Both the position numbers and the translations under genes were made by a program. This document shows, piece after piece, positions 39,898-47,849 of a DNA stretch of 61,924 bases (the first letter of the stretch is position 1; each line of letters begins with the position of its first letter). This stretch comes from an uncultured Bacteroidia bacterium. Its GTDB lineage: Bacteria > Bacteroidota > Bacteroidia > Bacteroidales > Prolixibacteraceae. The notes under the pieces were generated by a model. That model worked only from the letters and a program-made list of their open reading frames with translations, did no database searches and had not been told where the DNA came from. Where the stretch lies: assembly GCA_903854235.1 (NCBI GenBank), contig CAINVV010000193.1, positions 1 through 61,924 on the forward strand, read 5' to 3'.

Positions 39898-40839
39898 ATG
39901 AAAACACAAAATAAATTAGTCGTCTGGCTCAATCAGATTAGGGCCAATTTTCTCATTCTTGCAGTATTGCTGGTATTGATCGGCATTGCATTGGCTTATA
40001 AATATCTACCGGCAAACCACTCCATCAGGTGGCTGGATCTGGCACTGATCATTTTTGGAACCGTTACGGCCCACGCCTCTGTCAACCTTTTCAACGAATA
40101 TTCGGATCACGTGACAGGAATCGATAAAAATACCAAAAGAACCCCTTTCAGTGGTGGAAGTGGCATGATGACCTCTGGACTTACCAGTCCATCGGAAGTA
40201 CTCATTGCTGCCATCCTCACCCTTCTGGTTTCGGGAACAATAGGCATTTACTTTGGAATTACCGCTCACTGGACGATCTTCCTGATCATGCTGACCGGCG
40301 CCTTCTCCATCGTGTTTTATACTCCCTTGCTCACTAAATTGATGCTTGGCGAACTCTTTTCCGGATTGACGCTCGGCACCCTGGTCGTTTTAGGAACATT
40401 TATTTCATTGACAGCCACTCCTGAACAACCTCTTGGCACCCTGCTTCCGGATGAAGTATTTCTCATATCCATTCCTCCGGGAATTTTGACTGCACTGCTG
40501 CTATTTCTCAACCAGTTTCCCGATTCAGAAGCCGACAGGAAAGGAGGGCGAAAACACCTGGTCATCAAACTCGGCTACAAAAACGCGGCCTCCCTCTATG
40601 CGGTGGGAGTAGCTGCAACTTTTACCTTTATTTTGGTACTTCCGCTGACCGGAATATCCTCTTACTGGCTATTACTGGCCCTGTTACCGCTGCCTCTTAT
40701 ATTAAAGGCAACCAAAACCACGCTGAAATATTATGGCAACGCTGAAAAACTGGTTCCCGCACTAGGCGAAAATATTGCCACAGTTCTGCTGACGGATGCC
40801 TTGCTGGCCCTGGCCATTTTTATCACCTTATTCATCTGA
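39898..40839 (+). CDS. UbiA-family prenyltransferase
   Basis: The integral membrane protein (313 residues, about eight or nine helices) transfers a polyprenyl chain to an aromatic or lipid acceptor. The first metal-binding region is NLFNEYSDHVTGIDKNTKRT, matching the NDxxDxxxD position, and the second is QFPDSEADRKGGRKHL. It is most similar to the MenA type (1,4-dihydroxy-2-naphthoate polyprenyltransferase) that makes menaquinone, but menaquinone genes are absent nearby. Location after the mevalonate genes puts producer and user of isoprenoid units together. lipA follows after 2 bases. Confidence 0.88.
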   Translation: MKTQNKLVVWLNQIRANFLILAVLLVLIGIALAYKYLPANHSIRWLDLALIIFGTVTAHASVNLFNEYSDHVTGIDKNTKRTPFSGGSGMMTSGLTSPSEVLIAAILTLLVSGTIGIYFGITAHWTIFLIMLTGAFSIVFYTPLLTKLMLGELFSGLTLGTLVVLGTFISLTATPEQPLGTLLPDEVFLISIPPGILTALLLFLNQFPDSEADRKGGRKHLVIKLGYKNAASLYAVGVAATFTFILVLPLTGISSYWLLLALLPLPLILKATKTTLKYYGNAEKLVPALGENIATVLLTDALLALAIFITLFI

Positions 40840-40841
40840 AA

Positions 40842-41696
40842 ATGCCTGTCCGTGCCCAAAGACTTCCTGTCTGGATGAAGACCCCGCTCCCTTCCGGGAA
40901 AAATTACATCGAACTGAAAAATCTGGCAGCCAGTCAGAAGCTTAACACCATTTGCGTCAGTGGAAACTGCCCGAACAAGGCGGAATGCTGGGGTGCCTCA
41001 ACGGCCAGTTTCATGATTCTGGGTGATAAGTGCACACGTAATTGCCGTTTCTGTGAGGTAAAGAACATGATCCCGGATCCAGTGGATCAGGCAGAGCCAC
41101 TGCGGCTGGCAGAGACCATCCGGGCACTTAAAATAAAACACTGTGTCCTAACCTCGGTCACCAGGGATGATCTGGAAGATGGGGGAGCCGCCTTCTGGGC
41201 TTTGACCATCCGAACAGTCAAGGAGATGAATCCTGGAATTACCATGGAAACCCTGATCCCGGATTTTTACGCCAAGGCCGATTTGATACGCCAGATTGTG
41301 GAGGCCAGACCGGAGGTCATTTCGCACAACCTTGAAACGGTCAGGCGACTTACTCCACGGGTCAGGGACACCGCCCGCTACGACCGAAGCCTTAGGGTAA
41401 TGGAGATCATTGCGGCTTCCGGAATCGTTCCTAAATCGGGAATAATGGTAGGATTGGGGGAGACCGATCAGGAGGTGTTCGAAACAATGGACGACCTGTT
41501 ACGTACAGGATGCAGGGTATTGACCATCGGACAGTACCTTCAACCATCGGCTCACCACCTGAAGGTGGAGGAGTTTATAAAACCGGAAATATTCATCAAA
41601 TACCGGGAAGCGGCCCTAAAAAAAGGGTTCCGGATGGTCGAGAGCAGTCCGCTGGTCCGATCTTCCTACCACGCCGAAAGGCATATTAATGCTTAA
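40842..41696 (+). CDS. lipA: Lipoyl synthase
   Basis: Radical-SAM enzyme that inserts two sulfurs into octanoyl groups on E2 and H proteins. 284 residues. The auxiliary-cluster cysteines are C38, C43 and C49 (CVSGNCPNKAEC), and the SAM-cluster cysteines are C64, C68 and C71 (CTRNCRFC). The C-terminal RSSYHAE holds the serine ligand. Placement in a leucine-catabolism block is sensible because the branched-chain 2-oxoacid dehydrogenase needs lipoate. Confidence 0.96.
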   Translation: MPVRAQRLPVWMKTPLPSGKNYIELKNLAASQKLNTICVSGNCPNKAECWGASTASFMILGDKCTRNCRFCEVKNMIPDPVDQAEPLRLAETIRALKIKHCVLTSVTRDDLEDGGAAFWALTIRTVKEMNPGITMETLIPDFYAKADLIRQIVEARPEVISHNLETVRRLTPRVRDTARYDRSLRVMEIIAASGIVPKSGIMVGLGETDQEVFETMDDLLRTGCRVLTIGQYLQPSAHHLKVEEFIKPEIFIKYREAALKKGFRMVESSPLVRSSYHAERHINA

Positions 41697-41716
41697 TATT
41701 TATACCCATTGAAACC

Positions 41717-42445
41717 ATGAATCAAAATCAACTGGTGACCACACGCACCAATAAAATGCGCCATAAAAAAACGGCCTACTTTTCAAAAATGAAGAAGATA
41801 GCTCACGGCAAAATACTGGATATCATAAACCTAACCGAATCTACCTACATCCTTAGGGTGGAAAAGGGTGATCTGGAATTCAAGGCCGGACAGTACCTCG
41901 TATTAAACATTCCCGGAGAGAATGTAGCCCGCGAATATTCCATTTACAGTCAGGAAGATGCTCCCTATCTGGACCTTCTCATCAAGGAGGTAACCGATGG
42001 GAAAATCTCAAAAGAGCTGAAATACCTGAAGATTGGGACTAAACTTGAAATTTCTGGACCTTTTGGATTTTTTGTTTTAAGGGACAATCGGCTGAGCACA
42101 AAAAACCATTTCACTTTCATCGCTACAGGAACCGGAATTTCGCCTTTTCACAGCATGATCCTATCTAATCCGGAACTCAACTTTGAGGTCATTCATGGCG
42201 TGAAATACCAGAATGAAGCCTACGATTCGGCCAACTACCCTGCCGGAAGCTATACCGTCTGTACCTCGCGTGAAGCTGGAGGAGATTTCCAGGGACGTTT
42301 AACCGAATATTTGAAGAACAGAGGAGTGCGGAAGGACTCCGTCTATTACATCTGCGGAAATTCGGCCATGGTCAACGAAGTAACGATCTTCCTCGAGAAA
42401 ATGGAAATCAGTCCGGAAAACATCCGGACGGAAGTATTCTTCTAA
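41717..42445 (+). CDS. Ferredoxin-reductase-type FAD flavoprotein
   Basis: FAD/NAD(P)-binding oxidoreductase of the ferredoxin-NADP reductase fold. The FAD-binding RxYS motif is AREYSIYS, the pyridine-nucleotide loop is ATGTGISPF, and the tail is EVFF. From the ATG at 41717 it has 242 residues, but the first 24 look like an extension; the ATG at 41789 (MKKIAHGKILDI) gives about 218 residues and may be the true start. It could serve a ferredoxin or a biosynthetic electron-transfer partner. The CWC protein follows closely. Confidence 0.85.
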   Translation: MNQNQLVTTRTNKMRHKKTAYFSKMKKIAHGKILDIINLTESTYILRVEKGDLEFKAGQYLVLNIPGENVAREYSIYSQEDAPYLDLLIKEVTDGKISKELKYLKIGTKLEISGPFGFFVLRDNRLSTKNHFTFIATGTGISPFHSMILSNPELNFEVIHGVKYQNEAYDSANYPAGSYTVCTSREAGGDFQGRLTEYLKNRGVRKDSVYYICGNSAMVNEVTIFLEKMEISPENIRTEVFF

Positions 42446-42460
42446 ACATCCAAGACTTCT

Positions 42461-42652
42461 GTGACTCATTTTATCAAATATGAACCCAAGGAGTGCGAAC
42501 GTTGTAAAAGTTTGCACATTTGCACGGGAACAAGCAATTGTGCCTGCTTCGATGTGGAGATTTCCGGAAAACTACTGGACCATCTCTCTTTGCACTACGA
42601 GGATTGCCTGTGTCCTGCTTGCCTGAAGGGGTTAAAAAATCAGAATTCTTGA
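42461..42652 (+). CDS. Cysteine-rich CWC family protein
   Basis: Small 63-residue protein starting with GTG. Eight cysteines, arranged as ECERC, HICTGTSNCAC and EDCLCPACL, match the CWC pattern, which looks like a zinc- or iron-sulfur-binding module. It is 15 bases downstream of the flavoprotein and may be its partner. Function is unknown. Confidence 0.78.
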   Translation: MTHFIKYEPKECERCKSLHICTGTSNCACFDVEISGKLLDHLSLHYEDCLCPACLKGLKNQNS

Positions 42653-42978
42653 TCCATTCAGGAATCATACTGCTGACCCTGATTCATGAAAGTTGAAGCT
42701 ACAACTGTCCTACACGTAAAAAAAGGCAAGAATCTCCTTATTTATCTGCATTCCCTTTACAATTTTTTACCGGTCTCACCCCCAATTTCCACCTTAATTT
42801 TATATCCATTTTCGGTTTCAAAGTGAACTACGGTATGGTTGTCTCATCTTTCATTTCAACCAATCCCGTGAAATAAATGGCTTTTCACTGATGAAAACGG
42901 GCTTTTTACTGATTATTATCTGTTTGTCTGCACAGAAATCTAACTTTGTTCCTCACACTTTCAGCAGGCAGACCGGGT
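42653..42978. other. Intergenic region before the LytS-like sensor gene
   Basis: No coding frame is supported. An imperfect inverted repeat (TTCAGGAATCA at 42657-42667 and TGATTCATGAA at 42680-42690, 10 of 11 match) just after the CWC gene could be a weak terminator without a T-run. A promoter-like element lies near 42941. Confidence 0.5.
42941..42948 (+). promoter_or_regulatory. Candidate -7 promoter element for the two-component/PqqD block
   Basis: TAACTTTG matches TAnnTTTG and lies 30 bases before the sensor-kinase ATG at 42979. A TTTG at 42923-42926 is nearby but only 14 bases away, closer than the usual spacing. Confidence 0.45.
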
Positions 42979-44094
42979 ATGAACAAAACTTTCAAAATAC
43001 AGGTAATTGAGTTCCTCCTTTTTGGAATAATCTGGATCGGCATTTTTTCCATTCCCTTTTTCAATCAATGGGGTTATTCCTCACTTGACTTGGAAAAATT
43101 GTTTTCCGAATGGTTGCGCATTTTCGGATTCTTCCTCATTTTTTTAATCAACATTGGAATTCTGATTCCCAAATACCTGATCAAACAAAAATACAAAGCC
43201 TACATCATCTCTGCCATCTCGCTGATCGCGGTTATGTGCGTAGCGGGTTTGGTATTGAATGCCGTTTTATTTCCAACGCCACTTACCATGCCTCCGATGA
43301 ATCTGGGATCCGGAATGCCTATGGAACTTGGTTCTGGCATGCCTGCTCCTATCGGATTTAAACCAGAGCGAAAAACGGATTACGACTCACTGTCATTGGT
43401 GATCATTGCCAACCTGATTATCTCTTTCCTGGTGGTAGGCAGCAGTACAACTTTCAAGGTAATTGGCCAATGGCTGGTTGCTGACGACAGGCGCAAGGAT
43501 CTGGAGAAGGAACAGCTTAAAACGGAATTGGCCCTGCTTCGTCACCAGGTTAGTCCGCATTTTTTCATGAATACGCTCAACAACATTCATTCCCTGATCG
43601 ATCTGAGTGCCGAGGATGCCAAGGACGCCGTGATCCGTCTCTCCACGATGATGCGCTACCTTCTCTATGACACTACGCAGGGACAGACCAGTCTGAAGCG
43701 CGAGATCGGTTTCATCGAGAGTTATATCTCATTGATGCAACTGCGCTTCTCCACACAGGTTTCGGTCACCCTGGAAGTTCCCGAAAACATTCCGGATCTG
43801 CAAATACCTCCGATGCTCTTTATTTCACTGCTGGAAAATGCCTTCAAACACGGGGTGAGTTATCAAAATGATTCATTTGTGCACTTTCGGATTGATGTCG
43901 GTGGTGGAAGGCTAAATTGCACCATCCAAAACAGCAAACAGCAGAAAGTATCCAAGACCGGAAATCGATATTCAGGAATCGGGCTGGCTAACATAAAAAA
44001 GAGCCTTGAGCTCCTTTTCGGGAACAATCATCAGTTTGAAATTCGTGAAACAGAATCGGAATACGAGGTCTTTCTGAGCATTCCCACCGAATAG
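42979..44094 (+). CDS. LytS-like membrane sensor histidine kinase
   Basis: I use the ATG at 42979 (MNKTFKIQV), not the earlier frame start at 42946. Four TM helices (about 7-27, 40-60, 70-90 and 130-150), with a glycine/methionine/proline-rich loop between the third and fourth, lead into a histidine kinase of the His_kinase family (PF06580). The phosphorylated-histidine box is LLRHQVSPHFFMNTLNN, and the ATP lid is near SGIGLANIKKSLELLFG. 371 residues. It has no recognisable extracellular sensor domain. The LytTR regulator lies 96 bases downstream. Its signal is unknown. Confidence 0.92.
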   Translation: MNKTFKIQVIEFLLFGIIWIGIFSIPFFNQWGYSSLDLEKLFSEWLRIFGFFLIFLINIGILIPKYLIKQKYKAYIISAISLIAVMCVAGLVLNAVLFPTPLTMPPMNLGSGMPMELGSGMPAPIGFKPERKTDYDSLSLVIIANLIISFLVVGSSTTFKVIGQWLVADDRRKDLEKEQLKTELALLRHQVSPHFFMNTLNNIHSLIDLSAEDAKDAVIRLSTMMRYLLYDTTQGQTSLKREIGFIESYISLMQLRFSTQVSVTLEVPENIPDLQIPPMLFISLLENAFKHGVSYQNDSFVHFRIDVGGGRLNCTIQNSKQQKVSKTGNRYSGIGLANIKKSLELLFGNNHQFEIRETESEYEVFLSIPTE

Positions 44095-44190
44095 AAAAAA
44101 GAAACTAATCAGGCAGCTGTTTTCTCAAATGGCGAACCTGATCAATCAGTAAAATCGTTTGATATTAGTCATATAAATAAATTTAACGAA

Positions 44191-44910
44191 ATGAAAATCA
44201 AATGCGTAGCCATTGACGACGAACCCCTGGCCCTGAAACAGATAGGTGCCTATCTTGAAAGAACTCCCTTTTTCGAAACCGTCGCGCTGTGCTCCAATGC
44301 TTTTGAGGCCCTGCAGTTCATCCGGGAAGGAGTGGTTGATCTTCTGTTTGTTGACATCAACATGCCCGATCTGAACGGATTGGATTTTGTCAAGTCTCTT
44401 GAAAGGAAAATCCCCGTCATTTTCACGACCGCCTACAGTGAATATGCCATAGACGGTTTTCAGGTAGATGCGTTGGATTACCTGCTGAAACCCATCAGCT
44501 ATGCTTCCTTCCTAAAATCTGCCAACAAGGCAAAAACCTGGTTTGATGTCAATCATAAGTCCAATGAGGTCGTTCAACCTCAAATGGATTATCTTTTCGT
44601 CAAGTCGGAACACCGGCTCATACGAATCCTTTTAGCCGACATCAAGTACATTGAAGGGTCCAATGAATACATCATCATCCACCTGCTCAAGGAGAAACCC
44701 CTCACCACGCTCATGCGGATGAAAAATATTGAATCCATGCTTCCTGATAAGCATTTCATGCGTGTTCACAGGTCATTCATTGTGAATCTCAACCAGGTAA
44801 AGGTGATTGAACGTAACCGGATCATTTTTGATGAGAAGATTTACATCCCGGTAGGAGAACAGTACAAGGAAAATTTCCAGAAATTTCTGGATAAGACCTT
44901 CTACATTTGA
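44191..44910 (+). CDS. LytTR-family response regulator
   Basis: 239 residues: a receiver domain (about 1-115) with phosphoacceptor D55 in LLFVDINMPDLNG and conserved K in YLLKPI, then a LytTR DNA-binding domain (about 135-235; FVKSEHRLIRILLADI, KHFMRVHRSFIVNL). It is the partner of the upstream LytS-like kinase. LytTR proteins bind paired direct repeats; none was identified here. PqqD starts 44 bases downstream, so the pair may control the following genes or belong to the same transcript. Confidence 0.94.
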   Translation: MKIKCVAIDDEPLALKQIGAYLERTPFFETVALCSNAFEALQFIREGVVDLLFVDINMPDLNGLDFVKSLERKIPVIFTTAYSEYAIDGFQVDALDYLLKPISYASFLKSANKAKTWFDVNHKSNEVVQPQMDYLFVKSEHRLIRILLADIKYIEGSNEYIIIHLLKEKPLTTLMRMKNIESMLPDKHFMRVHRSFIVNLNQVKVIERNRIIFDEKIYIPVGEQYKENFQKFLDKTFYI

Positions 44911-44954
44911 AATATGGATCTGCTTCGTTTTATCTCTAATACATCGTCCTCCTT

Positions 44955-45197
44955 ATGAAATTTAAAAAAAATATAGCAACCAGTGATACGGGATACATTT
45001 TCAACCCGGGATCCGGCGACTCATTTTCATCGAACCAGATTGGCACGGATCTGCTTTCATTTTTTAAGGAAGACAAATCCCGGGGCGAGATTATTCGTTT
45101 GATATGCGCCAAATATGAGGTAGAAAAGATTCAATTTGAAAAAGATCTCGATGATTTCATTACCCAACTCAGAGATCACAATCTATTGGAAAATTAG
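44955..45197 (+). CDS. PqqD-like peptide-chaperone-type protein
   Basis: 80 residues matching the PqqD fold: N-terminal strand region, TGYIFNPGSGDSFSSNQIG and IRLICAKYEVEKIQFEKDLDDFITQL. PqqD-type proteins bind leader parts of precursor peptides and present them to a modifying enzyme. Here no radical-SAM enzyme is adjacent; an ATP-grasp ligase and a decarboxylase follow. I saw no obvious precursor-peptide gene in the gaps. Family placement is good; function is inference. Confidence 0.8.
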   Translation: MKFKKNIATSDTGYIFNPGSGDSFSSNQIGTDLLSFFKEDKSRGEIIRLICAKYEVEKIQFEKDLDDFITQLRDHNLLEN

Positions 45198-45311
45198 AAT
45201 CTTCTATCTTAAAATATGATTTCCAATCAGGCCTCTGAAACCATATTGAAAATGGCAATTGGGTCGTAAGGGGAAATCAAGAATAATTAACCAACACTTC
45301 GATTAAAGCAA

Positions 45312-46376
45312 ATGATTACTACCAATACTTTGATAAAAAAGAAACTGGTGATCGCCGTAACCGGACTAAATGCCATAGACAGTCCGGGACCGGGAGTCGC
45401 AGTCATTCGGGCTATCAGGGAATCGCCCGAGTTTGATCTGCGCATCATTGGACTCAATTATGAGTCCCTTGAGCCAGGAATCTATCTGCACGACCTGATA
45501 GACAAAACCTATCAAATTCCCTATCCATCGGCCGGTACCGAGAGCCTTTTGCATCGGATGAAGTACATACATCAAATCGAAAACATCGACCTCGTTATTC
45601 CCAATTTCGATGCTGAGTTGTTTAGTTTTATCAAATTAAGGGAGGAGCTGGAAAAAATGGGCATCCGCAGCTACCTGCCTGAAATGGAGCAGTTTGAAGC
45701 CCGGCACAAGACCGTGCTTTACAAATTCGGAAAAAAGCACCAGTTGATGGTTCCAGAGGACCGGCTTATCAACCAGCCTTCCGAACTGATGAAGGCAGCC
45801 GAGGAGTTGGAATATCCACTGGTCATTAAGGGGAAATATTATGATGCAACCATTGCCAATACCCTGGAGGAAGCCCAAAAGGCCTTTTTCCAGCTACAAG
45901 CGAAATGGGGTTTGCCCATCATTGCCCAAAAGTTCATCAAGGGAACTGAAATCAATATTGCAGCCCTTGGTGATGGAAAAGGAAATACCATCAGCGTAAT
46001 CCCCATGCGAAAACTTTACATCACCGATAAAGGCAAAGCATGGGCTGGTATCACCATCGAAGATCCCTCCCTGATTGAACTTGCCCATAAATTTATAAAA
46101 GCCACCAGGTGGCGCGGTGGATGTGAACTCGAAATTATGCAGTCGGCCACCGGCATTCCTTACATCATGGAGGTCAATCCCCGTTTTCCTGCCTGGATTT
46201 ACCTGACTGCGGCCGCGGGTCAAAATCAACCTGCAACACTCGTCAGGATGGCCCTCGGAGAAACCGTTGAACCATTCAGGAGTTATGAGGTTGGAAAAAT
46301 GTTCGTTCGCTACGCCTGGGAATTAATAACGGATGTGGGCGAATTTCAGAAGATATCTGGAACAGGAGAATTGTAA
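45312..46376 (+). CDS. ATP-grasp ligase
   Basis: 354-residue ATP-grasp protein of the carbamoyl-phosphate-synthase-like or amino-acid-ligase type. An N-terminal Rossmann-like part (KLVIAVTGLNAIDSPGPGVAVI, shown as family-like) leads to the ATP-grasp core with YPLVIKGKYYDATIANTLEE, AQKFIKGTEINIAAL and the metal/ATP motif IMEVNPRFPAWI. Such enzymes form acyl-phosphates and join them to amines. With PqqD and a PLP decarboxylase nearby, amide or peptide ligation is plausible, but the substrates are unknown. Confidence 0.87.
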   Translation: MITTNTLIKKKLVIAVTGLNAIDSPGPGVAVIRAIRESPEFDLRIIGLNYESLEPGIYLHDLIDKTYQIPYPSAGTESLLHRMKYIHQIENIDLVIPNFDAELFSFIKLREELEKMGIRSYLPEMEQFEARHKTVLYKFGKKHQLMVPEDRLINQPSELMKAAEELEYPLVIKGKYYDATIANTLEEAQKAFFQLQAKWGLPIIAQKFIKGTEINIAALGDGKGNTISVIPMRKLYITDKGKAWAGITIEDPSLIELAHKFIKATRWRGGCELEIMQSATGIPYIMEVNPRFPAWIYLTAAAGQNQPATLVRMALGETVEPFRSYEVGKMFVRYAWELITDVGEFQKISGTGEL

Positions 46377-46442
46377 ATTATGTACTTAGATCGGTGACCA
46401 GGATGGTCCGAATAGCCGATTGACAACCTAAAATATTGAAAC

Positions 46443-47804
46443 ATGGAAAAACTAAGATACGAAAGGCCGATCATCAGGAAACTGAATGCAGGTCTGGTGA
46501 ATAAGTTCGGAACACAAGCCAGGAGCGAAGTCGTGTCACACCTCGAAGGGGCCAGTGTGAAGGCTTTGATCCGTGAGTACGGCTCTCCCCTTTTTGTCCT
46601 TTCAGAACAACAGATCCGACGCAGTTATCAGAATATGTCCAGAATATTCAAGACCAGGTACCCAAAAGTTCAGTTTGCCTGGTCCTATAAAACCAACTAC
46701 CTGAATGCCGTTTGCAGGATCTTCCATCAGGAAGGATCGTGGGCGGAGGTTGTTTCAGGATTTGAGTATGAAAAGGCACTAGGCAATGGGGTTCCCGGGA
46801 AAATGATCATCTTCAATGGTCCTGATAAAACCGAGGATCAACTGGTAATGGCTGCCCGCAACGATTCACTCATTCACATCGACCATTTTGATGAACTTTA
46901 CACCCTTTTAAGGCTGAGTGAGGAGTTTCAGCTAAAACCAAGGGTTGCCATACGGGTCAATATGGACACCGGGATCTATCCCAAATGGGACAGGTTTGGT
47001 TTCAATTTTGAAAATGGACAAGCCTGGAATGCCATCAACAAAATTACCGACAGTGACCGGCTCAATCTGGTTGGATTACATTGCCACATCGGCACCTTCA
47101 TGCTCGATACCAATGCCTATGCCATTGCGGCTTCAAGGTTGTGCGAACTGGCCTGGCGGATCCGCGACAAACACGGGAAGACCATTCAATACCTCGATCT
47201 GGGCGGTGGCTTCCCTTCCACCAATACTTTGAAAGGATCCTATCTACCTGGTTCGGATACGGTTCCAACCATTGATCAGTTTGCCGATGCCATCACCTCG
47301 GTGATCCTTGGTTTTGGCTTCAGCAAAGAGGAGTTGCCCTTGCTGATTCTGGAGACTGGCAGGGCAATGATCGACGATGCGGGATATCTGCTTGGCACGG
47401 TCCTGGCCAACAAGCGGCTCTCTGACGGCCGCAGTTCAACGATACTGGACATAGGTGTCAACTCCCTGTTCACGGCCTTTTGGTACGACCACAAAGTTTC
47501 TCCTGCCCAGGAAGGTGGCCAATACACCGAAGAGACCGTTCTTTACGGACCCCTCTGCATGAACATCGATGTAATCAGGGAAAGTGTTTCACTGCCCCTG
47601 CTGAACAAGGGAGACCACCTGGTGGTGCACAAGGTGGGTGCCTACAACATGACACAGTGGATGCAGTTTATCACCCTGCGCCCCAATGTGGTACTCCTGG
47701 ATCACGAGAGCCATCCGAAACTGATCAGAAAAGCAGAGACGATCGAATCGATCGAATCGCAAGAGCAGATTCCGGAGCACTTGTTAATCAATTCCTTGTC
47801 CTAG
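46443..47804 (+). CDS. Fold-type III PLP-dependent decarboxylase
   Basis: 453-residue protein of the diaminopimelate/ornithine decarboxylase family. The PLP lysine is K83 in FAWSYKTNYLNAV, the phosphate loop is LDLGGGFPS, HCHIGTF and ETGRAMIDDAG follow, and the C-terminal GPLCMNIDVI and VGAYNMTQ complete the dimer active site. An N-terminal segment of about 25 residues (PIIRKLNAGLVNKFG) precedes the fold and does not look like the usual enzyme. Substrate could be diaminopimelate-, ornithine- or arginine-like. The neighbours argue for a special pathway rather than lysine synthesis. Confidence 0.87.
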   Translation: MEKLRYERPIIRKLNAGLVNKFGTQARSEVVSHLEGASVKALIREYGSPLFVLSEQQIRRSYQNMSRIFKTRYPKVQFAWSYKTNYLNAVCRIFHQEGSWAEVVSGFEYEKALGNGVPGKMIIFNGPDKTEDQLVMAARNDSLIHIDHFDELYTLLRLSEEFQLKPRVAIRVNMDTGIYPKWDRFGFNFENGQAWNAINKITDSDRLNLVGLHCHIGTFMLDTNAYAIAASRLCELAWRIRDKHGKTIQYLDLGGGFPSTNTLKGSYLPGSDTVPTIDQFADAITSVILGFGFSKEELPLLILETGRAMIDDAGYLLGTVLANKRLSDGRSSTILDIGVNSLFTAFWYDHKVSPAQEGGQYTEETVLYGPLCMNIDVIRESVSLPLLNKGDHLVVHKVGAYNMTQWMQFITLRPNVVLLDHESHPKLIRKAETIESIESQEQIPEHLLINSLS

Positions 47805-47849
47805 CTAGCGGATAAACCTACAAATTTTATTTTTTCCACAAACAACCGA

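Noticed and set aside
47738-47762. Repeated ATCGA-type motif
   Set aside because: It is a short repeat within the decarboxylase coding sequence (IESIES) and needs no separate explanation.
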